A stretch of DNA of 64,000 nucleotides from Euphorbia lathyris (Eukaryota; Streptophyta; Magnoliopsida; Malpighiales; Euphorbiaceae): assembly GCF_963576675.1 (NCBI RefSeq), contig NC_088916.1, positions 23,473,501-23,537,500 on the forward strand. Direction: 5' to 3'. Position numbers and translations under genes: made by a program. The notes beneath the pieces were generated by a model. The model saw only the letters and a program-made list of their open reading frames with translations, was not told the DNA's origin and did no database searches. Within the stretch, counting starts at the first letter, position 1. Every line of letters begins with the position of its first letter. Positions 34,341 through 46,400 of this stretch are shown here, one piece after another.

Positions 34341-35381
34341 TTCTCCCCATGGAACCCTACTCCAAAGATGATGATTCCGAGAAAGTGAGAAAATACAATA
34401 GTGGTCTATGGCATAATTTGTTCCTAGCACTCTACCACCGGCTTTTGGATTAAATTAATTTATTATGTTTCTATCTTAATTATGATGTTCTTCGTATCAG
34501 ACCATTAAACAATTAATTATTTAGTTTGTGGATCTCTTTCTTAGAAATCGAACTGTTGATAAAATGAAGTCTAAAAAAGAATAGTGGTAGCATTAAAAGT
34601 TAGTTGGTAGGAAATAAAGATTTGAGACCAAAAAAATCAGTTTGATCATGCTACTGTGACAAAATATATATTATAGATTTAGGCTATTAATTCAAACATC
34701 ATTTCACTGCCCAGATATTTTCTGCATTGACAACCTACCTACATATACATATAGTAAAAGAAAATTCAACATATAATGAATAATTTCAATTTATTTTTTA
34801 AATGGTCAATTTGGTAGATTTTAATACTAACCCAAGTCTTTTCCAGATCAAATGCATGTGACCAATTAAATATAAATGCAGCCCACATTTAAATATTTAA
34901 TACCCATCAATTTAATAAGCTAATATATATTGCATCTATTGGGTTTTGGAAAGATCGTACGTTATGATCATTAGCAATTTAATGAAATTTAATTACTCAA
35001 TAATTTCACTCTCTTGCTCTTTCAGGCAAAATGTATTAGATTCAGAAATAGTTACAATAGTAATTATTGTACTAAAATAAAAGTAAAAATAAAAATATTA
35101 GAAATTGGCAGCAGCTCAAGTACCTACTATTTCATCCCAATAATGGAAGAGTCAGAAAAAGGGAAATTTAATCTTAATATTTTAAAGGAAGTATGTATTA
35201 TATGAAATAGTGTAAATTTAATTTTAATATTTTTATCTAAAATAAATTTTAGTAGTATGCTATAAAAAAAATTAGAAAACTGATTTAACTGGTATTCAAC
35301 TGTTACGTCAGACCTTGTAAATATCAATTATATCTAGTCTAACAAAATTACAAAAATTCTATTAAAATGTTAAAAAAAACT
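34341..35381. other. AT-rich DNA without supported feature
   Basis: No domain, RNA gene or repeat recognised. Short frames at 35014-35327 are low complexity. Confidence 0.45.
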
Positions 35382-35725
35382 AAGATCCTATTTGGTTGTT
35401 AACTGGTTACCTTTTTTATTAGCTGTTTTGACTAGTTGATTGTGTAAATTTATTTGGTAAAACTTAGCCTAATAGATGTTTGTGTAAAATGACAAATATA
35501 AAAACATAATAAAACTTTTATTTGGGGTTAAAGATTAGTAATTAAGAGTAAGATTGTGCCTCAAGAGAGATGAAGCAATAAACTAATTGAAAAAGCTTCT
35601 AAATCATAATTAGTTTTTTTGAATCTAATAAGCTCTTTCAAACCTCTATTCACCAAATATTACTCTAACGTGGCTCAAACCTCTAATTTTATCTCAAATA
35701 ATTGTTTACCAAACGGGACCTAAAT
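35382..35725. mobile_element. MITE family B, full copy
   Basis: Ends GATCCTATTTGGTTG and, complemented, TTAGGTCCCGTTTGGTAAAC. Related copies are at 42828-43107 and around the MULE (43108-43302 plus 50790-50905), sharing AAATTAGAGGTTTGAGCCAC and TTTCAATTAG-TTATTGCTTC. Confidence 0.6.
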
Positions 35726-35790
35726 CTGTTACATATAAGTTAAATCACAATTTTTTTTGTCAAACTATCTAAAATATTTACTATGTTATT

Positions 35791-35953
35791 ACAGTAAAAC
35801 CTCTATATAGAAATAACATCTATTTTGTTATAAAAAAAACTCGGTCTCAACTTGCCAATAACCTCTATTACCAAACTCTATTTAGTAATAACCTCTCAAT
35901 TGTTATACAAATAGCTCAGTCCCAAGTGCATTCCTATATAGAGGTTTTACTGT
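35791..35953. mobile_element. Short MITE with perfect 20-bp TIRs
   Basis: ACAGTAAAACCTCTATATAG at 35791-35810 is perfectly mirrored at 35934-35953, and the match extends two bases outward (TT/AA). The interior repeats AATAACCTCTATT. This type of end is widespread in plants. Confidence 0.75.
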
Positions 35954-35959
35954 AATATA

Positions 35960-36640
35960 GTTACAAAAAAAAAACCAACAAAAAATGTATAAAACAACAT
36001 CAATTTATAGACAAACTTGTTTGGAAGGTCAGATACGACTGTTAAATAAAAGTCAAACGAGTATTTTCATATTTATAACATCATTGGATTAAAATTAATT
36101 TCACTTAAAAAACGTTAGGTTTAAATTTACACTAATTCATATCAATTATAGCTAAATCTGACATTGTCCCATTTAGAAAATATAAAGTATATCATATTTT
36201 TATACTCTTTAATAAACAAAAGCTATACTAATTTTTTTATAAAATTGAAGCTGTCAATGTCTAGTGACTAGTGTGGTCCGTGATGTTTGTTTCCACATGG
36301 CCAAATGTAAGCTTCACTCCATATTCTCTCATTCCATCACATGAGATACAGCAAAGATGATCATAACATTACATAGCACAAAACTTCCATCATATAAGTT
36401 AAAAATACCAATTAATCAAAAATTAAAAGTCTATCATCATTTATGTAAATTAACAAAGCATATATAGAGTCTGCCAAATCTTGAATCTTTTCAACTTATA
36501 TATTACAATAACTTAAAATATGCTTCTATGGACATACTTGCCCTCTTGCATACCCAAAAAAAAAAAAACACCAAAAAGCAGAAAAAACACCAAACTAAAA
36601 TACCTTTTCTAGAAGAACATGAACATAAATCCCAGAAAAT
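35960..36640. other. AT-rich DNA downstream of the DUF688-like gene
   Basis: Holds the presumed minus-strand 3' UTR near 36500-36640. Nothing else recognised. Confidence 0.4.
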
Positions 36641-36642
36641 CA

Positions 36643-37224
36643 TCACAATTGGTTCTGCAGATGATGATTATTAGCTCCAATTAAACTGTAAGAAGTTTTT
36701 GATCTTGGAAGATGTACAATTGACTCAGAAACACCACAACTTCTTTTACAAGAAGTGTAAAGATTTATAAACCCAAATCTATCACTAATGCTCCTTGAAA
36801 CTTTTCCACTAACCATATGGCCCTCTTCCTTTGAACATTCAACTAAAGCAGCAAAAAAAGGATCCATACCCAAACTTTCATTACAAATTCCTTTTTGGAT
36901 TCCAATTTCTTCCAAATTTAATCTCTTTGACACTTGTGGAGGCAAAGGAAGTACCTTTGATAGTGGTGACTGATCCCTCTTCTTCTTACAGTACATTTTT
37001 GGAATTCCAGGCAAATGTTCCCACGAAAACGGGACACCCGAAAATCGGAGCGGGGTAGCCGGACTAGATGGGAATTCGTCCGGGAAATTGGACGAGGAGC
37101 ATGATGAGAAGGAAGATGATGAGGAGATCGATGAGGTTCGCCGGGATCGGGTGGCCGGAAATGTTGTGTCACATTCTTTAGTAACATTTTGGGCACGGTC
37201 AATGTGATGAGGAAGGGGATACAT
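36643..37224 (-). CDS. DUF688-type plant protein (193 aa), intronless
   Basis: Unbroken frame from ATG at 37224 to TGA at 36643-36645. After a short N-terminus there is a Ser-rich tract (TSSISSSSSFSSCSSS). The family motif follows: SSPATPLRFSGVPFSWEHLPGIPK (about residues 50-75), then a basic KKKRDQSPL and LPLPPQ. The VPFSWE-PG core is what I use to assign DUF688. No membrane segment or signal peptide is seen. A minus-strand TATA (37274-37283) lies about 55 bases upstream. Balanced codon use and the lack of defects mark it as a real host gene. Molecular function of the family is unknown to me. Confidence 0.85.
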   Translation of the reverse strand: MYPLPHHIDRAQNVTKECDTTFPATRSRRTSSISSSSSFSSCSSSNFPDEFPSSPATPLRFSGVPFSWEHLPGIPKMYCKKKRDQSPLSKVLPLPPQVSKRLNLEEIGIQKGICNESLGMDPFFAALVECSKEEGHMVSGKVSRSISDRFGFINLYTSCKRSCGVSESIVHLPRSKTSYSLIGANNHHLQNQL

Positions 37225-37273
37225 ATTTCTTGGAGAGTGTTTTTTGAAGTTTTTGTTTATTTTTGGTTATGGG

Positions 37274-37283
37274 TATTATATAG
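37274..37283 (-). promoter_or_regulatory. TATA box of the DUF688-type gene
   Basis: CTATATAATA on the minus strand, after a CTCTCT-rich stretch and about 50 bases before the ATG. Confidence 0.55.
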
Positions 37284-37531
37284 AGAGAGTGGGAGTGTTT
37301 AATTAATAAGTGTCATTATTATTATATAAGAACATAGAAGGTTATAAAAGATAGAACGGTCCCACACCATTGATGTGTGATAAATGGAAGAGAAAAGGAC
37401 ATAAGGAGGAAATGGGAAATTAAAATAGAAGGTAGTGGTGATAAGACAACCTTCTTTCTTCTTTTGTATTATTATTATCAAAGTAGTTACTAGTTAATTT
37501 TTGAAGACTTATATAGACAAAATGAATCCAT

Positions 37532-37567
37532 ATCGAATCTAACCTTTTTTAAATCTATTTTGTTGGG
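37532..37567 (+). repeat. 36-bp direct repeat, left copy
   Basis: Identical at 35 of 36 positions to 38487-38522 (core AAATCTATTTTGTTGGG). The two copies bracket the element at 37571-38486. Confidence 0.8.
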
Positions 37568-37570
37568 GGT

Positions 37571-38486
37571 ATTCATGTTACACTAAAATTACCTACTGTA
37601 ATGGAGCCGAGCCGAGTCGAGCTTTGATCTGTTCAAGCTCGGCTCAACTTACTAGAAAATAAATGAGCTCGAACTGAGCTTCGAGCTTGTTTCGAGCCCA
37701 AAATTCTGTTTGAATTTGGTTCATAGTAAATTGTTAATTATATTTTTAAAGTTTGCTCACAAATAACTCTTTAATTGTATATATAAACAAGATCACAAGT
37801 AAAGTTTGTGAATAAATAAACAAGATACTTACAAATAGTTCGTCTATTACTAATTTATTATATTTGTGAACGAACTCATCTAATAGCAAATGAAATAATA
37901 TTAAGGGCCCGTTTGTTTTACCTACTGTTTGTTGTTGCTGTTTGCTATTACGGTTTGCTATTTGCTGTTGCCGTTTTCTGTTTACTGTTGCTATTTGCTG
38001 TTACGGTTTGCTGTTAGAAAAAGTTGATTTTCCAAAAAACATAGATTCTCCGTTTTTGTAAAAGGCTGCTTTTCAGATGTAAAAGGCAAACATGAGGTCA
38101 TTAACCAAACGTCTAATGTTGCTTTTCAGATGTAAAAGGTAAACATCAGATCACTAACCAAACACCTAAAACTCTCCATTTTGAAATGAAAAGGCAAACT
38201 GAAGCATGAAAATGAGCAAACAAATACCCCATAAGTTTACATATTTATAATCTAACACAAAACTATATAGTTTTCTGCAAAATTAAAATTTGTTCATAAA
38301 TATTGTAATCGAGCTGCTCATGTGCTTTTGAGCCGAGTTTTGGTCCACTCAAGCTCGGTTCGTTTATGAACCAAGCCAATAAATCGTGCTGATGAACGGC
38401 TTGTTTACAAATCGAACCGAGCTTTTATCGAGTCAACCACTGAATCGCTCATCAGCCTGTACATATAGCTTTTTATGAAAAAGTTA
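37571..38486. mobile_element. Second GAGCTCG-type hAT-like copy, with nested MITE
   Basis: GGAGCCGAGCCGAGTCGAGC on the left and AACCGAGCTTTTATCGAGTC on the right resemble the ends of the element at 27751-34331. It holds a nested MITE (37913-38226). Confidence 0.5.
37913..38226. mobile_element. Nested MITE with GGGCCCGTTTGTTT end
   Basis: The left end GGGCCCGTTTGTTTTACC is answered by GAGCAAACAAATACCCC on the right. The interior repeats TTTGCTGTTGCCG-like and GCTTTTCAGATGTAAAAGG (twice). Confidence 0.5.
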
Positions 38487-38522
38487 ATCGAATCTAAACT
38501 TTTTTAAATCTATTTTGTTGGG
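38487..38522 (+). repeat. 36-bp direct repeat, right copy
   Basis: Partner of 37532-37567 with a single A/C difference. Confidence 0.8.
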
Positions 38523-38975
38523 TAACTGCTTTCAATTGCATTCTCCTCAACTGTAACATATTTTTTTGCTATTTTGTCCTTTTTAAGGCAGGAGCCACCA
38601 TATAGTACCAATTTTTTTTTTTTTATAACCGCTTGGTAATTATCTAACATCATCCCCCTAGTGAGTACAATTCGCCTCTCTTGATTTGGCATTAATGCTA
38701 ATGAATAGGGCAATCATAAGCATATATAAACTTTTCAACAAGCTTCTCTTCAGATTGATTTTTTTTTTTTTTAAATCCTCTTCATATTTCTGCTGAAACA
38801 TCCTAATATCTTCCTCATGTTTTTTTTATTGATCTCTTCCTCCCATTTAAGAGGGAGTAGAATGAAGAGTGGAAGAGAGAGGGATGATTGATAAATAAGG
38901 GTAGATGAGCGAGGTGTCAATGAGGGATTGGATGATTTATAAGAGAGAATAAAAATTAAATGACAATAAATAAAT
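38523..38975. other. No supported gene
   Basis: A 67-codon minus frame (38510-38713) and a 72-codon one (38771-38989) have no recognisable features and are judged chance. Confidence 0.35.
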
Positions 38976-39515
38976 GGCCTAATATACAAATAACCACTAA
39001 GCCCTTGTTTGGGAGGAAGTTAATGGGAGTAAATGGAAGTAATGGAATGTTAAGTATTGAGTTAACCTTGTTTGGGAGTTATTTTTTGAGAGTAAACGGA
39101 GGTTAATGGGGTTAAATGTTTACTTGCTCTAACCTCCAAACTCTAACCTCCAAATTGGGGGTTAATGGGAGTAACGTAAACTTTTTTAAAATTTCTTGTC
39201 TCTGCAGAGTAAATTTAACTTTCCTTCACCTCCATATTTAAACTCTCAAACAAGGTTAAACATTTAACCTCATTTACATCCTATAAACTCCCAAACAAGG
39301 TTAATTGTTAACTTTCCGTTCCATCACTTCCCTTCCCTTTCCATTACCTCATTTAACTCTCCCCTTCATTAACCTCCAAACTCCCAAACAAAGGCTAAAT
39401 GTTGCAACTCCCCCCAACTTTCAATTGTAACAACTTACCTCTCAAACTTGTCCAATTGTAAAACATAACCCCTCAAACTTGTCAAATTGTAAAACATAAC
39501 CTCAAATTGTGAATT
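38976..39515. mobile_element. MITE family D copy (one arm), interrupted by a Tourist-like MITE
   Basis: GGCCTAATATACAAATAACC and, after the insertion, AAATGTTGCAACTCCCCCCAACTTTC match in order an arm of the complete family D element at 52188-52597. The other arm is missing. Confidence 0.5.
39001..39395. mobile_element. Tourist-like (PIF/Harbinger) MITE, TAA duplication
   Basis: GCCCTTGTTTGGGAG at the left and CTCCCAAACAAAGGC at the right are near-perfect inverted ends. TAA flanks both sides (38998-39000, 39396-39398). Internal inverted repeats (AACCTTGTTTGGGAG-like) give a multi-hairpin structure. Confidence 0.65.
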
Positions 39516-40689
39516 TTTTTTTTTTTGTATATTTGCCTTCTTTTTTAGTATATGTTGCTACGTGCAATCGTTTCGATTGTTAAGTCTAACTAAAATTTGG
39601 ATTTTCGGTTTTATATGAACTCAATTGTTAGGTTTAATTGGAGTTAAATTAATTTTCCAATTTCAGAACATGGTAAAGTCCACTTATTTTTTAAATTTGG
39701 TTTATCTAACTTATATATGGATTGAATTTTTTTATTTTTATACATTTTGGTACGAATAGATATAAAGTTTTACACAATAATTGTTCATTGAAGTTTGAGA
39801 CATATTGAAGAAAATAATTGAAGAGGTACTGAAACATTATACTTATAATGAAGTTGATTTTATTATAAATCATATTTTATCATTATTACTATTTTAAGTT
39901 CCTTTCTCATTTTTTAGTCACATGGATTCTATATTATTATTATCAAGAAGTTATGTTTTTTTTTTTTGCTCAATCCTTTAGATACAGAGATGATAAGCGT
40001 CTAATACACTGGATAAGATGTTTATTCTTGAAGCAGTTTGGATTATGCTAGATATGAATTTAAAATGAAGGTAAATAAAAATAATTTTTGATGCTCAAAA
40101 TCTTAAAATGTACATTAATTATGAGATATTGAGACATTTGCTTTTGCACTTTGGCTTTTATAGTTATTAACCATTATATTGTGGTTTGTATAAAATTGTT
40201 AGTATTTCAAGAGTTTTTATTAGTAATTTTTATGTAAGAAATTTCTCTGATGAACCAATGTATCAAGTTGGTATTTTTTTTTAAATAGAACAAAAAGACA
40301 TTCCTACAGTAAAGTTTTATGTGTATCATAAATGATAATAAGTTAAATTGTAATATCTTTATATATTCACTTTAATCTTCAATTCTTAAAATTTATTAAT
40401 TGTAATTTTATTTATTTCAAATAAAAATTATTTAATTGGATCGTCATATCATTTTCATTTATTGTCTCTTGATATATAACTTTTTAAGTAGATTGATATT
40501 GATGCGTTTGTGATATAGAGATATGTCATATGTAGTCTCACATTACTTTTAGAATCAAATAATAATCATTCGTTTTAATTTTTTATTCATGGATTTGATA
40601 CTTCTCCTAATAAAAATCATAATTATTGTTCATTTGATCTTGGATTTTACAGGACTGTGACTGCATTCATTGTATTTTTGCTCACTTGG
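39516..40689. other. AT-rich DNA without supported feature
   Basis: No coding frame or repeat recognised. Confidence 0.45.
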
Positions 40690-41568
40690 TGGCATTTACA
40701 GCCGGTCCCAAGCCTGGTCAAAGGAGGAGGGTTGCGGTAGGTTTGTGGCGGCCAGTGTAAAACTTAGCCACATCTTATGACATGAACCATAATATGAATA
40801 TCGTGGGGGTGTTCCCTACTCAGCAATGCGCTGCACTTCTTAGACCCAGGTGTAGTGAAAAATATGCAAGGGTTGCTAGGTCGTCGCCCCGAAGCGGCGC
40901 GCCACCCCAGGACCCGGGGGTGGTGTCAAATATGCAAGGTTTGCGGGTAAATAAGCTAGTCCACGGTAATGGTAATGGTAGGGGTAGGGGTAATAGGTTA
41001 CGCTTTGGGACATGGAACATAGGCTCTTTGACAGGAAAATTAGCTGAAATTGTAGATGTTATGAAGAGGAGGAGAATAAATATAATGTGCCCACAAGAAA
41101 CCAAGTGGGTTGGAGCCAAGGCTAGAGAGATAGCTCATTGGGGTTATAAACTGTGGTACTCATGAAAGGATAAGGGTAGAAATGGAGTAGGTATTCTTAT
41201 TGATAGGGAGTATATTGATGATGTAGTAGCGGTGTCTAGGAAAAGCGATAGAATTATGAGTGTTAAGCTTGTGATAGGCGATGTGGTTGTGAATGTCATA
41301 AGCGCATATGCGCCGCAAATAGGATTATATGTCTCTATAAGACAAGCTTTTTGGGAGGACTTAGAGGAAGTGGTGCAACATGTTCCTAGCGATGAAAAGA
41401 TGGTACTAGGTGGTGATCTCAATGGACACGTAAGTTCTAGGCGAGATAGGTTTGAGAGTGTTCATGGAGGGTATGGTTTTGGAGATAAAAATGAAGCAGG
41501 AAAGGATATCTTGGAATTCACATTAGCTTATGACTTGAGTATTATGAACACATGGTTTATGAAAAGAA
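40690..41568 (+). mobile_element. 5' half of an RTE-type LINE (split)
   Basis: A GC-rich leader (GGCGCGCCACCCCAGGACCC) and the endonuclease coding region. The coding sequence breaks at the AAGAA duplication at 41564-41568 and resumes at 53431. Confidence 0.8.
40782..41563 (+). pseudogene. LINE apurinic-type endonuclease domain
   Basis: LRFGTWNIGSLTGKLAEIVD, INIMCPQETKWVGAKAREIA, then, after TGA at 41163-41165 in the same frame, GRNGVGILIDREYIDDVVAV, VISAYAPQIG and MVLGGDLNGHVS. These are the N-W-N, Q-E-T, Y-A-P and G-D-x-N motifs of the EEP endonuclease that nicks target DNA in LINEs. The domain is cut before its H-containing end; SQIDFFLVR appears in the other half at 53470. The last about 20 codons of the open frame read into the inserted LTR. 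Confidence 0.85.
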
Positions 41569-41960
41569 TGAAGGAAAATAGGCAAACGTTTGGCAGCGGA
41601 AATATAAATTTTTTAACCTATTTCCTTTAAACCAAGATCCGTTAATCGTTATTTCATATAGAGAGGGATAGAAGGAAATACCTTTCTGAAGAACTATCTA
41701 CTGTTGCTAGCGAAGTGCCCTCAACTCTAGATCCGAGTTCACGAGCACAAGACAAAACACAAGATCAAATCAATTAGAATTTCAACCAATGAATAGCAAC
41801 CAAAATAGATTGCCTCTAACAAATCAACACAAGATCAAAGATAAAGAGAAAGAGATTAAATCAATAGAATGGAAGCGAGCGGGGCAATTTCTTCATCTAC
41901 AATAGACTGGTCGAAATTCTCTCTCTATTATGGATTAACCAAGTACACCTACAAAGGGGG

Positions 41961-41970
41961 GATATATATA
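41961..41970 (-). promoter_or_regulatory. TATA box of the split LTR
   Basis: TATATATATC on the minus strand, just downstream (minus sense) of four tandem repeats. Confidence 0.45.
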
Positions 41971-41987
41971 GCCTCTTATATCTAAAC

Positions 41988-42245
41988 TTTAGTTAGATAG
42001 AATTAGGTTACTTCTTTTGAGTTTTATTCTAAAATAAAACTTCATATATATTATCTATGGTTTTTAGATAACTTCTTTAGAGTTTTATTCCAAAATAAAA
42101 ACTTCATAAATATTATCTACAGTTTTAGATAACTTCTTTACAGTTTTATTCTAAAATAAAAACTTCATAAATATTATCTATAGTTTTAGATAACTTCTTT
42201 ACAGTTTTATTCTAAAATAAAAACTTCATAAATATTATCTAAAGT
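41988..42245 (-). repeat. Four about 60-bp tandem repeats in LTR U3
   Basis: The unit contains TTAGATAACTTCTTTACAG and AAAACTTCATAAATATTATC. Copies start near 41990, 42065, 42126 and 42187; the first is more divergent. They lie immediately upstream of the LTR TATA box. Confidence 0.7.
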
Positions 42246-42827
42246 TATATCTAAATATAAAGATAATATTAGGTTGTTTGGTAACTTTTTTTTTTTTAAT
42301 CTTAAATCTTCTAACTTAATTATTCCATAATTAATTTATCCACAATTATAATCTAATCATAATTGATTAAAATAAATTAATTCTCACATGTATATATATA
42401 TAATACATGTATTTCCCCTTTTCATTATTTGGGCCTTTATATTGGGCTTCCATCTATTAATTAACATCCATTCTTCTTTTGGTTCCAAGTCTTATGTGTG
42501 ACCCATTAAGTTCTTATTGCTTCTAGCCGTATACAACTATTAAATTAATTTTCTCAGAATTATATTTAATCTTTGTATAACGGAATGAGTGCGCGAACTG
42601 TGATTGGCAGATCCGAAACATTCCCCCAGAGCTATAAGAAGACAGGTTGATTCCGTCGTTGACCTTTCCGTATTAGTTACAGTATAATTCGATCCTTTGT
42701 CAACTACATCATAGAACTGAATCTTATGACTATGGGCAATGTCAAGTCACATATAGCGAGACGTTCGTTTTACTTGTACAGGCCGAGTTAACTCCAATTA
42801 GATAGGTTAAGTGAAATCTGCATTTCA

Positions 42828-43107
42828 AGTCTTAAGCTAATTTTGAAAAAACTGGTTTCGTAAGATTTTTCAATTAGTTTTTTATTACATCTCTTTTGAA
42901 TAATATTTTTACCCCTAATTGCTATCATTTAACCTCAAATAAATGTTTTACCATGTATTTATTTATCATTTTTTTTGAAAGAATATGAAAACAACTATTA
43001 GTAATCAGCTAGCTTTTACCAAACAAGTTTACACAATCAACTAGTCAAATCGATAACAAAAAAAGGTAATCAACTAACAGCTAATAGCTAATTACCAAAC
43101 AGGACCT
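42828..43107. mobile_element. Truncated MITE family B copy
   Basis: Matches the right-hand part of family B through TTACCAAACAAGTTTACACAATC, ending AATTACCAAACAGGACC. It abuts a second copy. Confidence 0.45.
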
Positions 43108-43302
43108 GGACCCTCTTTGTTAAAGAGTTTTTGGGCTAAAATTAGAGGTTTGAGCCACTTTATAGGGTTTGACTAGTTAAACCTTTAATAGTGGTTTTTG
43201 GTGAAGAAATGTTTGAAAGAGCTTATTTGGTCCAAAAAACTAATTTTGAAAAAGTTCATTTTTTGAGTTTTTTCAATTAGCTTATTGCTTCATTTTTTAA
43301 GG

Positions 43303-43376
43303 GTATTGCTAAATACCGCCCCTAAATTACGGTTCACCGCACTGTTTTGACCATTTTACCCTTGTCATTTTTTTTC
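43303..43376 (+). repeat. MULE left TIR
   Basis: GTATTGCTAAATACCGCCCC onward to the CCTTGTCATTTT region; pairs with 50706-50779. Confidence 0.8.
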
Positions 43377-43439
43377 CCCAAAACCTTCAAAACTCTCTCT
43401 ATTTTTCTCTCCCGAGCACAAATCCCGGATTTGACAAAA

Positions 43440-46400
43440 ATGGATCAAAGCATTCCCGAAGACAATGTGTTCGAACACGAGGTAAGATTACGGTTATTAA
43501 AAAAGTTATTTAGGTTTTTTATTATTATTTTGGTTTTGACCTGGGCGGGTTGCGATTACCACCCGTTCCTTAGGCCGAACGGATGAACTACCCGTTCCAT
43601 TGGAACGGGCAGTACGCGCTGCCCGTTCAGGCCAAAATGGGCAGAAATTGCCCCGAATTAATTTCGAACAGGAGAAATAGCCCCGAAGTATTTTTTTGTA
43701 ATTTTAATGTCAATTTTTCGTATATTCAGGTACCGATAGAAGATTGGAACCCCGATAACATTGATTATAGTTCGCGTTTCATAACGGATACCGTTTTCCC
43801 CTCCGGTCAGGATGCTATTGATTGGGCAAAAAAGATAGCTATTCAGAATGGGTTTGAGATTGTAATATCTTCGCACAAAAATGGGGGAAAACAGAAGTTG
43901 TTGCGCTGTTCACGGGGTGAACGATATAGAGGTCTTGTGAAAAATGATGAAGATCCTGCAATTAGGAAAAGTAAAACTAAAGCGTGCCGCTGCAAATTTC
44001 AGATTAAAGCCTATCAACATGCAGACCTTTCGGGATGGGGGATAAAGGCTAAGGCTGGGTTAACTGGAATGCATAACCATACAATGCGTATGTATCCAGA
44101 GGGAAGTCGGCAAATGAGCGGACTCAGTATTGCATCTAAACAAATTGTGCGTGATATGACTTCAGCTCAAGCAAAGCCTTGTGCTATTTTAGCATCAATT
44201 AAAGAAAAACACCCAGAGGACAACTCAGTAATTAAACACATATATAATTACAGGGACAAAATAAGGAGGGACGCGTTTGAAGGTAGAGACCTGGCTAGTC
44301 AATTCTACCATATTGCTGTGGAGAACAAATATGTCAATTACACACAGGCTGATTCAGGTGTGATAACGCATGTGTTCATGGCACATCCAGAGTCAGTTGA
44401 TATGTTCAGGACTTACCACTGGTACATCGGCATTGATTCAACGTACAAAACAAACAAGTACAAAATGCCGTTTGTTGAGATTGTTGGGATGACGCCATGC
44501 AATAATAGCTTCAAGATAGCGTATGCTATTGTTAAAGACGAGACTGAAGGGAGCTACCGTTGGATTTTGCAAAGGCTGAAGATTTTGCTTGGGGATGATC
44601 TGAACCCGACCGTTGTTGTTAGTGACAGGGAGCTTGGGTTATTAAAGCCGATACAAGAAGTTTTTCCACAAGCAGCGCACTTGCTATGCACTTGGCATAT
44701 AAATAAGGATGTGGAAGATCGTGTGTATAGAATCATTGGAGATAAAGGCCTTGCCTCTAAATTCAAGAATGGCAAATGGAGAACAATATTAGAATCATTA
44801 ACCATTGAGGAGTACGAGACCAATCTTATGATGATGAAGGAAAAGATGAGCAGGTTCAAAGGAGTTATCTCGTATGTTGAGGAGACGTGGTTGGTGCATA
44901 AGGAGAAGTTTGTTGTTGCTTGGACAAAGGAGTTCCTACATTTTGGCAACACAACTACTTGTCGAGTGGAGAGCGAACATGCTAGTCTAAAGTAATGGCT
45001 CAATACGGCAACTGGGTCCCTTGACACGGTATGGCAGAAGGTTCACAAGCAGATTGAATCACAAGCAACCAATATAAGGTATTTCCAATTTCTTCTACTG
45101 CGATTTTGGAATTTGCATTTATAGTTGTATCATTTCACTAACTAATAATAATTTTGTCTTCGTATCAGGTACATGCTTGAACAGTCCCGGCTTCGTCAAG
45201 CAGTCACTTTCGCCGGACGCCCATTAAGCCAACTTGTATTCAAAGTCTCTCATTATTGTCTGCAGTTGTTGAATCAAGAGTTAGAGCGTATGAGAGGGTT
45301 GAGCCATGAAGTGTACGTGCGTTGCGGTTGTGTATTGAGAACATCGCATCAGATACCATGTGCATGTGAGCTGAAACGAGCTTGTGATCTGGAACAAATG
45401 ATCAGTTCTGAGAGTGTTCACGTGTTTTGGAGAACACTTTTAATCAATCATGGTGACACTGATGAAAATGACGGGCGTAATGATTTGAACGAGGAGCAGC
45501 GATATTTTAAGTCCTTAGTGGACCAAGTCTCTAAAGCCGACCCATCCATAATGCGTAATATTTCAATGTTTATCCATGATCAACTACACCCTGATCAAGC
45601 TCAGTACACCGAACCCGATGTCAAAATTAACGTGCGGGGATGACCTAAGGTGAGCAAATCCACAAAACGTATGCCGAGTTCTTGGGAATACAATGAAACT
45701 CGTCGTGGACGGGCTCGTTCTACTAGTTCATCTAGGAGTCGTGGTAGAAGTGGCAGAATTAGCTCGTCATCCTCGGTACATAATGCTGCCTCATCAGGTA
45801 ATGTTTATCTGATAAACCTAACTTTTTTTATAACTGTTTTTCAATATAGAGTTGTTTTACACCAATATACATGAATGCAGATGGAAAAACGTATTATGGT
45901 TCTGAATTCGTACATTCTGATAAAATAGTTGGCATAATTAAACCATACGTCGAATCATACTACGACGTTGTAGGTGATGGAAATTGTGGTTTCCGTACGG
46001 TAGCAACTTACATTTTTGGTGACGAAGAAGCGTGGCAGACAGTTAGGCATCACATTCGAAATGAAGTAATTGCTAACCTTTGTCTGTATCAAAGAGTGTT
46101 TGTTGATACTGTTGATGCAGCTCTTCGTAGAGTAAGTTGGGACGGTGCAGGTTGTACGCCAGATTATTGGATGATCGTTTGGGATGACTTGTGGCCGGTT
46201 GCTACAATGTACAATTCTGCTATCATGTTATTTGGCTTCTCAGGTGGGGACACATTAGCATTGTGTGGTACTATCTTACCATTGTATGCCGCATCCACTT
46301 CTACAAGACCATCACGTGAGATTTGTATAGCTCATTTAGGGAATCACTGCCAGCACTACATACGTTTAAATTTATCGCCTAACTTTCCGGTGCCCCCTAT

